DNA of 64,000 nt, taken from contig NZ_JRPL02000003.1 of NCBI RefSeq assembly GCF_000765905.2, positions 62,001 to 126,000 on the forward strand, read 5' to 3'. Positions 9,391 through 18,883 of the stretch are shown here, one piece after another. This stretch comes from Helicobacter trogontum. Its GTDB lineage: Bacteria > Campylobacterota > Campylobacteria > Campylobacterales > Helicobacteraceae. The notes below the pieces were generated by a model. That model worked only from the letters and a program-made list of their open reading frames with translations. It did not search any database and was not told the origin of the DNA. The translations under genes and the position numbers were made by a program. Position 1 is the first letter of the stretch; every line of letters starts with the position of its first letter.

Positions 9391-10410
9391 TCACACAAGC
9401 GGCATGACTTTTTTAGCAATATATTCCAATTCCTCTTGCATATTCGCACACTGAATGATGAGTAAATCTACCCCGACCTTCTTATATGCCTTAATTTTTT
9501 GTGCCACCTGTTCTGGTGTGCCAATTAGTCCCGGACGCAAACCGCGATTGGATACACTATATTCAAGTTTGCTAATCTCTACATCAAGTTGAGAATTACC
9601 TGTAAAATTTTTGTAAGAGTTCTCATAATCCTCATAATTCTTAATTGTAGTGATCCTTTTTAACTCTTTTTGTGCCTCTTCCTCACTATCTCGCACAATC
9701 ATATACACAGCCATACCAAAACCCCTAAATGGTGATAACCCTGCCCTTTCTTTTCTTTCTTTCATATCTGCAATTTTTATCTCTGCTTCTTCAAGTGTTC
9801 CTCCATGTAAAAGATAAAAATCTGCAAAATGTGTAATAGCATTTCTACCTATCTCACTTTCTCCCCCTGCATATACAAGTGGAGTTGTATGTGGTTTTGG
9901 TTCATTATAAGAATCACTGAAGTTAAAATACTTGCCATTATGATTCATTGGACTTTGCTCCCAAAATTTACGCAATACATCAGTATATTCACGTGTAAGC
10001 GTATATCTATCATCATGTGCATCAAAGTTTATACCATACTGCCTAGCCTCTTCTTCCCACCATGCTGACACCATATTAATAGAAAATCTTCCATTACAAA
10101 TCTGTGAAATCGTGGCAATCTGCTTTGCCGTCAAAGCTACTTGATGATATTGCGGACGCAGAGCTGCTAGAATCTCAATTTTTTTTGTCACAGCAGCCAA
10201 ACCATTTGCAATAGCCCACGCATCAAGTGCAGGTGCTCTCTCACCCTTAATGTCATTTAAATACAATTCTGGCACAAGCGTGAGTGTATAGCCTAAATTT
10301 TCTGCTTTTATAGCCAAATCGCGTATATATTCCCATGAACATAAAGTGCTATCATCATCTACATTTCTAAGCCAACTTCCAAACACAGGACTCCAATAAC
10401 CAAACTTCAT
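9391..10410 (-). CDS. LLM-class flavin-dependent monooxygenase, SfnG-like
   Basis: 339 residues from the ATG at 10410, which has AAGGAG in front; a frame extension to 10449 is not needed. The bacterial luciferase-like fold is recognisable from KFGYWSPVFGSW, the NGRFSINMVSAWWEEEARQYG stretch and the C-terminal GTPEQVAQKIKAYKKVGVD. It most resembles the dimethylsulfone/alkanesulfonate monooxygenase group (SfnG, SsuD), which use FMNH2 and O2 to cleave C-S bonds. It is the last gene of a four-gene minus-strand operon. No flavin reductase is encoded nearby, so reduced flavin must come from elsewhere. Confidence 0.82.
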   Translation of the reverse strand: MKFGYWSPVFGSWLRNVDDDSTLCSWEYIRDLAIKAENLGYTLTLVPELYLNDIKGERAPALDAWAIANGLAAVTKKIEILAALRPQYHQVALTAKQIATISQICNGRFSINMVSAWWEEEARQYGINFDAHDDRYTLTREYTDVLRKFWEQSPMNHNGKYFNFSDSYNEPKPHTTPLVYAGGESEIGRNAITHFADFYLLHGGTLEEAEIKIADMKERKERAGLSPFRGFGMAVYMIVRDSEEEAQKELKRITTIKNYEDYENSYKNFTGNSQLDVEISKLEYSVSNRGLRPGLIGTPEQVAQKIKAYKKVGVDLLIIQCANMQEELEYIAKKVMPLV

Positions 10411-10420
10411 CGTTTCTCCT

Positions 10421-11440
10421 TTATTGCGTAATTGCTCTAAATTTCTCATGCAAAAACTCTACTAACCTATCAGCCGCTGCTACACCGCCACTTTGCCTAA
10501 TCTTAGATTCTAAAGTAGAGTTATAATTTGTATTTGTATTAATATCATATACCACAAGATCACCACTTACACTTTCAATAAATTCAATTCCTGCTACAGA
10601 AATGTTATATTGCGCCAAGAATTGCTCCAAACACTGCACAATAGAACTTTTTGAATTTATCTCCTTACGCAGACTAAATTTATCACCCATACCTACTTCA
10701 CATGCCGCTCCAGCAAAAGCAGGACGAGGGATTGCACTTTTAGAATCTATCTGACATGCATCAGCAGGACACAGTTCAAAAGCCCCATCGCTCGTATCTA
10801 CACGCACCGCATAATGAAACTTGCCACCGATAAACTCACATCGTGTAATGAAAGCTTCCTTGGATTCTATGTATTCTTGTAATAGTGTAATACCATCTAT
10901 AGGCAATTCAAATTCATCAGAATCTATATATTGCCTAAACTCTTCTATGCTTTCAAAAAGTCTCACACCTAAACCTTTGCCGCCTTGATTATGCTTGGTG
11001 ATAAAGGGCTTATTTTGAAAGCAACTTGCCGCATTTATTAAGTCTATCTTTCCAAACACAGCAATAGTCTTTGGTGTTTTAAATCCAAAGTGTCCTGCCT
11101 TAAAAAAAGAATCTAAAAGCAATGCCTGTTTTACTTTACTCACTTCAAGCTCTAAAACATCACTACCATTGATCACACATCGCTTATGAGATTCCAACCA
11201 TGAGAGAATAGCACGTCCATATTCTTTGGAAAAAGCATTATCACGTGTATGACTTGAAGCAGAGAGTCTACTCCAAAACACACCGTTTGGCGGGATAGAA
11301 TCTAGACTGATTCCTCCTTGAGTCAAAAAAATCTCACGAAATTCTACCCCAGCCCTATCAAATGCTTCTTTAAAAGGTGGTATCCACTCATTATTTTCAT
11401 GGATAATATAAATTCCATCCTGTAGCGTGTTATATAACAT
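10421..11440 (-). CDS. ATP-grasp ligase (RimK/glutathione-synthetase-like)
   Basis: 339 residues. The ATP-grasp pattern is clear: a flexible glycine loop KHNQGGKGLGVR at 149-160, the nucleotide-contacting LLQEYI at 186-191, and metal ligands in GIEFIES and VYDINTNTN near 284-304. Such enzymes join a carboxylate to an amine through an acyl phosphate. The substrate cannot be read from sequence. It sits ten bases upstream of the SfnG-like monooxygenase and 37 bases downstream of the permease, so it probably acts on the compound handled by this operon. Confidence 0.8.
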   Translation of the reverse strand: MLYNTLQDGIYIIHENNEWIPPFKEAFDRAGVEFREIFLTQGGISLDSIPPNGVFWSRLSASSHTRDNAFSKEYGRAILSWLESHKRCVINGSDVLELEVSKVKQALLLDSFFKAGHFGFKTPKTIAVFGKIDLINAASCFQNKPFITKHNQGGKGLGVRLFESIEEFRQYIDSDEFELPIDGITLLQEYIESKEAFITRCEFIGGKFHYAVRVDTSDGAFELCPADACQIDSKSAIPRPAFAGAACEVGMGDKFSLRKEINSKSSIVQCLEQFLAQYNISVAGIEFIESVSGDLVVYDINTNTNYNSTLESKIRQSGGVAAADRLVEFLHEKFRAITQ

Positions 11441-11477
11441 AATATGTCTCCTTTTAGTTTGATTAATTACAACAGAG

Positions 11478-12761
11478 TTAATCTAGATTTCTATTTTTTG
11501 GAATCAAAATAACACATACGGTTGCTATGACCATTAATATGCCAAGATAAATAAAGAAACCTTGTTCAACTCCGTATTCCTTAAATTGTAAAGCTACATA
11601 ATTTGCACTTCCTCCAAAAAGTGCTGCCGCAACTGCATAACTAAACCCAGTTCCAAGAGCACGAATATGTTGTGGAAAAAGTGTAGTCTTAAAAATACCT
11701 GCCACTGCACTATATAATCCAAGCATAAAACACATGGATCCGATTATAGCAAACAACGCAAAAGGGTTTGTAAATGTTTTCATTGCCATAAAAGCTGGAT
11801 AAATACCAAAAATAGTAAAAATACAGAATGCAAGTAGACAAGTTTTTAACCCTATTTTATCAGACAATATTCCAAAAAATGGAACAGAGATAAATAGTAT
11901 AAAAATTGCTCCAAGCATAATATTAGAGGCTATTTGTGGATCAATTCCATTATTTATCATATATATCTTGCTATATGTGGTAATAATATAGTAAGCTGGA
12001 GAGCATCCTGCGGTAATACCAAAAACAAGCAATACAGATTTATATGATTTTAATAAGGCTTTAAAGCTACCTCTATCTGCATGACATTTTAGTTCCTCTG
12101 CAGAATTGTCACTCATAAACGAACGTATAAGTAGACTAAATAAAGCAAACATACCACCAATGAAAAACAATACCCTCCATCCCCACTCAGACATTTCTTC
12201 GTGTGAGATAAATAAAAACATGCAACTAATACTTGCTATAGCAAGTAATTGACCACCAATAAGAGTAAAATACTGAAAACTTGAATAAAATCCTCTTTTA
12301 CCATGCGGTGCCACCTCACTTAAATAAGCCGCTGCAATACCATATTCTCCACCAACAGCAAAGCCCTGCAAGAGTCTTGCCAAAAGTAAAAAGATAATTG
12401 CAGCATCTCCTATGATATTTTTGCCAGGCAAAAATGCTATCAAAAACGAACCTATAGCCATTAAAACAATAGAAAAAATCATCGAGCTTTTACGTCCTAT
12501 TTTATCAGCGATAGACCCAAAAACCATACTGCCAATAGGAAGCATTAAAAAACCAATGGCAAACACACCAAAAACAGATATTTGTTGTATAACTGAGGAT
12601 TGTGCATCAGAAAAGTTACTCGCAAAATAAGGTGTCGCAAATGCATAAATATAAAAATCAAACCATTCCACAAGATTGCCGCTACTTGCTGCAATGACAG
12701 AACGGATTGTCTTTGTTTTTGAAATGTCTAATTCAGACCTATTCCTCTTAAATAACACCAT
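11478..12761 (-). CDS. MFS metabolite:H+ symporter, KgtP-like
   Basis: 427 residues from the ATG at 12761, which has AAGGA eight bases ahead; an upstream in-frame ATG at 12851 lacks a ribosome binding site. SGNLVEWFDFYIYAF, IADKIGRKSSM, LQGFAVGGEYG and SSFQYFTLIGGQLL are hallmarks of the metabolite:H+ symporter family, closest by eye to alpha-ketoglutarate permease KgtP. About twelve membrane helices are visible. Family members import di- and tricarboxylates, betaines or shikimate with protons. As the second gene of the monooxygenase operon it is the likely importer of that pathway's substrate. Confidence 0.85.
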   Translation of the reverse strand: MVLFKRNRSELDISKTKTIRSVIAASSGNLVEWFDFYIYAFATPYFASNFSDAQSSVIQQISVFGVFAIGFLMLPIGSMVFGSIADKIGRKSSMIFSIVLMAIGSFLIAFLPGKNIIGDAAIIFLLLARLLQGFAVGGEYGIAAAYLSEVAPHGKRGFYSSFQYFTLIGGQLLAIASISCMFLFISHEEMSEWGWRVLFFIGGMFALFSLLIRSFMSDNSAEELKCHADRGSFKALLKSYKSVLLVFGITAGCSPAYYIITTYSKIYMINNGIDPQIASNIMLGAIFILFISVPFFGILSDKIGLKTCLLAFCIFTIFGIYPAFMAMKTFTNPFALFAIIGSMCFMLGLYSAVAGIFKTTLFPQHIRALGTGFSYAVAAALFGGSANYVALQFKEYGVEQGFFIYLGILMVIATVCVILIPKNRNLD

Positions 12762-12911
12762 TGTCATAATCCTTGTCATAAAACTTAGCTGTATTGCAAA
12801 TAGACTGCAAACATTACCTAACTGCCTTCTATATTTTATTAGCAACCACAAATCTCGCCAAATTAAGCGTATATATATCTTTGTTTATAGAAAATATTTT
12901 ATTGGCACAAA

Positions 12912-14360
12912 CTATATAACATAGTCTTGCTCCTTATTGCGTTTGAATCTGCCTGTCCCTGCAAAATCATTAATACTGCTTTTAGAGCCACCCACTCGAT
13001 AACGCGAAGCAAGATGTGTAGAATCTAATCTATCACCCTTACCAAAAAGCTTATGTCGCAATGATCCTTGTGTATATTCTTGCTTATATACACCACGTTT
13101 TTGTAACTCTGGCACAATAAAACGCACAACATCTTCAAAACTTCCTGGTGTTGTTGCATACGCAAGATTGAAACCATCAGCATCACTATAAGCAATCATT
13201 TCTTGCAATATATCGCATACTTGAGTAGGCGAACCTACAAATTTTGGTCCTTGACAGCCTATACCTGTAAGTTGCAATAAATCTCTTAATCTCCAAATCT
13301 TGCCAGATTCTGTTGTAGAATTATTCAAAGCATCTACCTGTGCAACCATAGCATTTGATTTAATATTGCTTAATGGATCATCCAAATCATAGCGACTTAA
13401 ATCTACACCTAGCCAACCTGAATTGATAACCAAAGATCCCTCTTTGCTTGCATAAGATAGCAAGTCGTTATACTTAGCAAAGGCAAGACTTTCGTTCTCA
13501 TCAGTAACTATTGTGGCTAAAATATAAATTTTAGCACTATAAGGATCTCGTCCTGCCTGAACGAGAGCATCCCTCACTTGTTTTACAGCAACTCTAGCAT
13601 ACTCTTTTGTTGGTGGAGCAATAAAAATAGCTTCTGCATGTGTAGCAGCAAATTGTCTTCCTCGTGCAGAATTTCCTGCTTGAAATAAGACTGGGGTTCG
13701 CTGAATACTTGGTTCACATAAGTGAATACCTGGAACATCATAATATTTGCCATGATGCCCTATGTGATGTATTTTGGTTGGATCTGCAAAATCTCCACTT
13801 TCCCGATCTAGTATTACTGCAGAATCTTCCCAACTCCCCTCTAATAACTTATAAATTACTTCCATATACTCATCAGCGACATCATAGCGTTCATTGTGTG
13901 GCAGCTCACTTGAACCCATATTTTTATTTGCACTTGGCAAATAACCAGTAACAATATTCCAACCTACCCTGCCCTTTGTGAGATGATCAAGAGTGCTAAG
14001 TCTCCTTGCAAATGGATAAGGATGCTCAAATGGCACACCAGCAGTAATCCCAAAACCTACATGTTTGGTAACCCCAGCACCGATGACAGCAAGTTGTATA
14101 GGATCATTGACTGGTACTTGCAAGGCAGTTTTTAAAGCACCTAAATCATTGCCGCCATAAATATCATACACGCCTAAAACATCAGCAATAAATACTGCAT
14201 CAAATAAGCCCTCTTCAGCGACTTGTGCAATATTTTGCCAATATTCCATATCTTTATAGCATAGGGCTTGATCATTTGGGTATCGCCATAACCCAGGACT
14301 TAAGTGAGAGATGCAATTCATTTCAAAAGCATTAAAGCTTATTTGTTTTGTTAATCCCAT
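12912..14360 (-). CDS. FMN-dependent monooxygenase, NtaA/SnaA/DszA (CmoJ-like) family
   Basis: 482 residues from the ATG at 14360, which has GGAG six bases ahead. Long-form NtaA/DszA features include GLWRYPNDQ, the TKGRVGWNIVTGYLPSANKN stretch, GKYYDVPGIHLCEPSIQRTP and FQAGNSARGRQFAATHAEA. This group oxidises sulfur or nitrogen heteroatom compounds (nitrilotriacetate, dibenzothiophene sulfone, dimethyl sulfide, S-(2-succino)cysteine) with FMNH2 from a separate reductase. It is the first gene of the operon. The 330 bases upstream are very AT-rich and probably hold the promoter. It is not a housekeeping gene and could be horizontally acquired. Confidence 0.85.
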   Translation of the reverse strand: MGLTKQISFNAFEMNCISHLSPGLWRYPNDQALCYKDMEYWQNIAQVAEEGLFDAVFIADVLGVYDIYGGNDLGALKTALQVPVNDPIQLAVIGAGVTKHVGFGITAGVPFEHPYPFARRLSTLDHLTKGRVGWNIVTGYLPSANKNMGSSELPHNERYDVADEYMEVIYKLLEGSWEDSAVILDRESGDFADPTKIHHIGHHGKYYDVPGIHLCEPSIQRTPVLFQAGNSARGRQFAATHAEAIFIAPPTKEYARVAVKQVRDALVQAGRDPYSAKIYILATIVTDENESLAFAKYNDLLSYASKEGSLVINSGWLGVDLSRYDLDDPLSNIKSNAMVAQVDALNNSTTESGKIWRLRDLLQLTGIGCQGPKFVGSPTQVCDILQEMIAYSDADGFNLAYATTPGSFEDVVRFIVPELQKRGVYKQEYTQGSLRHKLFGKGDRLDSTHLASRYRVGGSKSSINDFAGTGRFKRNKEQDYVI

Positions 14361-14557
14361 ATTTTTCTCCGCTTTAGAATCTAGTTTGTTCAACTTACAA
14401 AACGCATTATATCAGTAAATTTTTAAAAATACAATATGTAATTTTATTTTTTTTATATTTTTTAAACTTTTTTATATATAAATTATTATATTAGATGATT
14501 TAATTCTTATAACCTTATATATAATTATGTTAAATATAATTTTATAGTCATTTAGTT

Positions 14558-14722
14558 ATGAAAAATAATATGTATGTAGAAAAGTTACATTTATATCATG
14601 ATATAAAAGATTCTGCTAGATATTACATTGAAACATCACACTATAAACCAATAGAAGAGATTCTAAGTCTCAGTAACTATGCTATAATCTTGCTTTTAAA
14701 ACGTATAATGCAGGATTTTTAA
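14558..14722 (+). CDS. Possible 54-residue small protein upstream of the glycosyltransferase
   Basis: An ATG-initiated frame of 54 codons (MKNNMYVEKLHLYHDIKD..., ending LLLKRIMQDF) ends with TAA immediately before the GTG of the next gene, an arrangement typical of coupling. Against it, there is no clear ribosome binding site and a strong extended -10 (14680-14688) lies inside it. I do not recognise the sequence. Confidence 0.35.
   Translation: MKNNMYVEKLHLYHDIKDSARYYIETSHYKPIEEILSLSNYAIILLLKRIMQDF
14680..14688 (+). promoter_or_regulatory. Extended -10 promoter for the glycosyltransferase gene
   Basis: TGCTATAAT, identical to the element in front of ruvB, lies 34 bases before the GTG at 14723. 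Confidence 0.5.
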
Positions 14723-15745
14723 GTGAAAGTTGGTTATATACATTTCTATGGTTTAGGTGATAATATTTTTGCACTTGAGCCGCTTTTTGCATTAAAAACA
14801 ATCTTTAATTGCGAGGTAATTGTTTTTGGTAACGCAATGATGCAAAATCTGTTATTGCATTGCGATTTTGTGGATTGTGTGCATGATATAAATGGTGATA
14901 TTGCGAGTCATATTGATTTATTTAATTCATATCATCTTGATTATGCAATTCTTACAAATTGTAAGCGATGCTATCTATATCCATTACAAAAAAGCAATGT
15001 AAAAACTATTATTACAACTACAAAGATTCCAAGTCTTTTTTCACTGCGTTGCAAAACTATACCTATACACCTTATGCCAAAATATCGCAATATGACACGA
15101 TATGAGCTAAGCTTGAGCCTTGTTCGTAAAATCAATCCAAAGTTATTTGATTCAAAGATAAAAACTCTTTGCTTTGATGATGCAAAGGTAAAAACTACGT
15201 TAGAGCAAAAAGAAAAAATACAATCTTTTATTACCAATCACACAAAAACAAAAGAGAAGAATTCAAAACTCATTCTAATAAATCCTTTCAGCAATACCGC
15301 CACCCACACGCTCCCATTAGAAGCATATATAGAACTTATAGCTAATATTGGCAATATGCGTAATTGCATTCCAGTGGTTGCCACCTATCCATACATTCAT
15401 GAACACTTCTTACATGCCTTATCTGCATGGAAAAATACAAATCAACAAGAAATCCCTAATCTTATTATATTTCCAAACGATAATGATATACTCAACCTTG
15501 CTGCACTGATAGAGCAAATGGATTATGTTATTAGTCCAAGTACAGGGACAATACATCTTGCTTCGAATCTATGTATACCAACAATTGGTCTGTTCTCACA
15601 ATATGATACAAAGAAATGGGGAACAAAGAGTAAGCAATATGTAATCCTGCCACATGAAAAAACACTCATGAGTAAAGATAATATAAAACATGCTATAAAA
15701 CAAACTCTACACATGTTGCAAACAAATCTTCAAGATAGTAATTAA
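14723..15745 (+). CDS. Glycosyltransferase family 9 (heptosyltransferase-like)
   Basis: 340 residues with the GT9 C-terminal signature YVISPSTGTIHLASNLCIPT followed by IGLFSQYD, and the N-terminal GLGDNIFALEPLFALK, both typical of ADP-heptose:LPS transferases. Family members add sugars to the LPS inner core at the cytoplasmic face of the inner membrane. The acceptor is not predictable, and WaaC/WaaF identity is not claimed because the middle third is divergent. The start is GTG at 14723 with CAGGA seven bases upstream. Confidence 0.8.
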   Translation: MKVGYIHFYGLGDNIFALEPLFALKTIFNCEVIVFGNAMMQNLLLHCDFVDCVHDINGDIASHIDLFNSYHLDYAILTNCKRCYLYPLQKSNVKTIITTTKIPSLFSLRCKTIPIHLMPKYRNMTRYELSLSLVRKINPKLFDSKIKTLCFDDAKVKTTLEQKEKIQSFITNHTKTKEKNSKLILINPFSNTATHTLPLEAYIELIANIGNMRNCIPVVATYPYIHEHFLHALSAWKNTNQQEIPNLIIFPNDNDILNLAALIEQMDYVISPSTGTIHLASNLCIPTIGLFSQYDTKKWGTKSKQYVILPHEKTLMSKDNIKHAIKQTLHMLQTNLQDSN

Positions 15746-15965
15746 ATTTTTACATCAGGTATTTAAGATTAACATTTCAGATAAGTTTTATTGCAGGATG
15801 TTTTTATGTTATGTCTTGAATAACAGAAGAAAAGTCAAATAATTTTAAAAGGCTTGCAACATTTTATCTAACATCCGCTTATAGCCAGGCAGAGCTTGAG
15901 ATAAAAACAGATTCTAAACATACTTAGACATTTGCATTGTGATAAAATTCACAAAAGATAGAGTA

Positions 15966-17762
15966 TTACTCAACCGTAACGCTTTTAGCTAAATTACGCG
16001 GCATATCAACATCATTATTAAGACGCACAGCAATTTCTAGTGCTAAGAGTTGCAAAACAACCATCATGGAAAAAAACTCTTCCATATAACTCTCAAATTG
16101 CGGAATCTTTACTATATCATCAGCAAGTTCAAAATCAATAGGGCTAATTGCACAAATTGTAGAATCCCTTGCAATAAGCTCTTCTACATTGCTTTTATTT
16201 TTTTCATACAACAAATTCTTGGGCATAAGAGCAAGTGTAAATAATTCACTATCAGCAAGGGCTATTGGACCATGTTTCATCTCCCCACTAGGATAGCCCT
16301 CTGCATGTAAATAGCTAATCTCCTTCAGCTTTAATGCACCTTCTAGTGCTAGTGGGTAAAAAATATCTCTCCCAATAAAGAAAAAGCCATGTCCATGCAG
16401 ATAACGCTTTGATAATCTTTTGATTTTTTCATGTAAGTTTTGGTTTATATGTGTAGCACTTCTTGCATGCAACATCGCACGAGTTTCATTTTCTAAGCCT
16501 ATAGAATCTATGCAGCCTCTTTTATGTCCAAGCAATACTGAAAAGATCCATAATACCATAACTTGTGTTGCAAATGCCTTTGTACTTGCTACGCCCTTTT
16601 CAGTCCCAGCTCTTGTAAGTAAGCAATAATCAGCCAAACGCACCATAGAACTATTATCTACATTGCATATTACAAGCGTTTTCAAACCTTTTTCTTTTGC
16701 AAGTTTTAGGGCTTGTAAAGTATCAGCTGTTTCACCGCTTTGTGAGATAGCAATGAAAAGTTCATCAGATTCTAACACAGGCTTTGCATAACGAAATTCA
16801 CTTGCAATATGTGTTGTCGTGCGAACTCTTGCTTTTCTTTCCAAGAGATATTTGCCAACCAATGCGCTATGGTAGCTTGTCCCACAAGCACATATTGCAA
16901 TACTCTTAAAAGCATTAAAAAAATTAGAATCTAACTCATCTAAACATACACTACCCTTACTTACTCGTCCCACCATTGTTTCAAGCAAAATGCTTTCTTG
17001 CTCATATATCTCTTTTTCCATAAAGTAGCGATAATTGCCCTTTTGTGCTTTCTCTCTGCTCACATTAAAAGGCTTTACATCATATGACAATGTTGGTATT
17101 TCATTAATACTAAGACTTCCATAAGCTCCATCATCAAGATAAATCACACTATCAATAAGCCCTACTAATGCAGCATCGCTACTTGCAAAAAAGACTTCAT
17201 CAGGGCTATTTTTATTAAAACCAATTAAAAGTGGGGAATGTTTTTTTGCATAAAAGATTCTGTTAGATTCTAATTTTGTAATGAGCAAAATTGCAAAAGA
17301 TCCTTGCAATCGTTTAATTGTTGCTTCAAATGCTTCCTTAGGAGAAAGCGTTTGTGCATAAGATTCAAATAAATGCACAATTGCTTCTGTATCAGTTTGA
17401 CTTTGAAATTGTATAGATTTTGCTTGTAATTCTTCTCTTAACTCCTTATAATTTTCAATAATGCCATTATGAATAATTGCACTTTGTAAGCCACTATGCG
17501 GATGTGCATTGCTCTCTGTTGGCTTACCATGTGTAGCCCATCGCGTATGTCCAATAGCTAATCCATAGCCCTCAAACTTTATATCTTGTAGTTTTTCGTT
17601 GAGATTTTCTAGCTTTCCTACCGCACGAAAAGTTTCAAGATTTTCATTTTGCAAAACAGCCATACCTGCACTATCATAACCGCGATATTCTAATTCTTTT
17701 AAACCATTTAAAATTACATTTTTTTTATCTTTATTTCCAATATATCCAACAATGCCACACAT
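15966..17762 (-). CDS. glmS: Glutamine-fructose-6-phosphate aminotransferase
   Basis: 598 residues, normal length. The N-terminal glutaminase starts MCGIVGYIGN with nucleophile Cys2 and has GHTRWATHG; two SIS sugar-isomerase domains follow (CGTSYHSALVGKYLLE, ISQSGETADTLQAL, HAEGYPSGEMKHGPIAL) and the end is NLAKSVTVE. It makes glucosamine-6-phosphate for peptidoglycan and LPS. AAGGAG precedes the ATG. No glmS ribozyme is seen in its leader. Confidence 0.97.
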   Translation of the reverse strand: MCGIVGYIGNKDKKNVILNGLKELEYRGYDSAGMAVLQNENLETFRAVGKLENLNEKLQDIKFEGYGLAIGHTRWATHGKPTESNAHPHSGLQSAIIHNGIIENYKELREELQAKSIQFQSQTDTEAIVHLFESYAQTLSPKEAFEATIKRLQGSFAILLITKLESNRIFYAKKHSPLLIGFNKNSPDEVFFASSDAALVGLIDSVIYLDDGAYGSLSINEIPTLSYDVKPFNVSREKAQKGNYRYFMEKEIYEQESILLETMVGRVSKGSVCLDELDSNFFNAFKSIAICACGTSYHSALVGKYLLERKARVRTTTHIASEFRYAKPVLESDELFIAISQSGETADTLQALKLAKEKGLKTLVICNVDNSSMVRLADYCLLTRAGTEKGVASTKAFATQVMVLWIFSVLLGHKRGCIDSIGLENETRAMLHARSATHINQNLHEKIKRLSKRYLHGHGFFFIGRDIFYPLALEGALKLKEISYLHAEGYPSGEMKHGPIALADSELFTLALMPKNLLYEKNKSNVEELIARDSTICAISPIDFELADDIVKIPQFESYMEEFFSMMVVLQLLALEIAVRLNNDVDMPRNLAKSVTVE

Positions 17763-17957
17763 CGTTAGCTCCTTATAGTTATTAATTTATAGAATCTGAT
17801 TTATCCATACGTTGCAATATAGCATTGTTTGGACAAATTTTTGGGTTAGATTCCAAAAGGCATCTTATCTCTAACACTTTTGCAACTTGCAATATTCCTT
17901 ACATTTACAAATCTATGCCATTACATTATAATCTATGCTTAATCTATAATAATATCG

Positions 17958-17992
17958 TGTATTCTAGCAAAATTATATAAAAGTTTGATAAT
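17958..17992 (-). promoter_or_regulatory. 35-bp repeat with extended -10, upstream of glmS (copy 1)
   Basis: This 35-base stretch is identical to 21927-21961 upstream of leuB. Read on the minus strand it ends in TTTTGCTAGAATACA, where TGCTAGAAT (17961-17969) is an extended -10. It lies about 200 bases before the glmS ATG, giving a long leader. The rest of the 296-base gap (17763-18058) shows nothing recognisable. Confidence 0.55.
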
Positions 17993-18058
17993 CGCAGTTA
18001 GAGCAATTTCTATGGATAGATACCTGCATTACACACTGCTTTGGGTTTTACTATAAAA

Positions 18059-18868
18059 CTACCTATTTTTTGTGTTTCTTGTAGGATATGTAACTTTTCC
18101 TTTTGAAAAATCAATTAATTCTTGCAGCGTTATTACATTGTTTGGAAGCGATTGTATACATATTTTATATAATTCAAAAGCAGTGAGTGCATCGGCATAA
18201 GCTCTGTGAACTTGCGTTGTGTTGATTCCAAGCATATCATTAAGATAGGAGAGTGCATATTTTTTTGACACAATACTTTTGCGACTAAGATCTAGCGTGC
18301 ATAAACGGGCATTAAAAAGAGGTGGCATATCATATTTATGCAAACTCTCTGCAATAAAGTTATAATCAAAAGAAACATTATGTGCAACAAATACACTATC
18401 GCCCAAAAATGCACGAAATTGCTTTAACACTTGCTCAATGCGAGGTGCATTCTCTAGCATATAGGAATTTATTCCTGTTAGCTCAATAATTTCCTCTGGT
18501 ACAAATGGACTATATACGAGTGTATCAAAAGTATCAAGGATTCTCCCATTTTGTGTGATTATAGCACCAATCTCAATAATCTGCCCATTTTTCACATTCG
18601 CCGATGTTGTTTCTATATCAACAAAACATAGTTTTGCTTCATCTAAACGAATATTTTTTATTGTTGTATCAACAATATGACTTTCATCATCTAATGCAGA
18701 AACCCTATATAATGGTGCATACAAACCAATCATTATTTCAAGCAGCGTTTCACTCTCAAGCATACTATATTCAGGCAATACATTACCTAATTGATGATGG
18801 AAATCCCTAAGTGCTAAAGGCATCCGATCAAGCAAATTAAAATAATGTTCAAAATATCGAAGTGCCAT
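18059..18868 (-). CDS. DnaQ-like 3'-5' exonuclease (DNA polymerase III epsilon family)
   Basis: 269 residues. Exo I CFVDIETTSA has D84 and E86, Exo II is HNVSFDYNFI, and Exo III is HRAYADALTAFELY with the DEDDh His-Asp pair. The N-terminal 75 residues are an extension not seen in E. coli DnaQ but found in Campylobacterota homologues. It is probably the proofreading subunit or a related repair exonuclease. It lies 15 bases after argH on the same strand, so the two are probably co-transcribed. Confidence 0.85.
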   Translation of the reverse strand: MALRYFEHYFNLLDRMPLALRDFHHQLGNVLPEYSMLESETLLEIMIGLYAPLYRVSALDDESHIVDTTIKNIRLDEAKLCFVDIETTSANVKNGQIIEIGAIITQNGRILDTFDTLVYSPFVPEEIIELTGINSYMLENAPRIEQVLKQFRAFLGDSVFVAHNVSFDYNFIAESLHKYDMPPLFNARLCTLDLSRKSIVSKKYALSYLNDMLGINTTQVHRAYADALTAFELYKICIQSLPNNVITLQELIDFSKGKVTYPTRNTKNR

Positions 18869-18883
18869 ATCGTAATCCGGGCA

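Noticed and set aside
9215-9454. 79-codon plus-strand frame after acpS
   Set aside because: It runs into the antisense of the monooxygenase gene and has no start signal.
17763-17957. glmS ribozyme in the long leader of glmS
   Set aside because: No pseudoknot core or cleavage-site pattern was visible, and the ribozyme is known mainly from Gram-positive bacteria.
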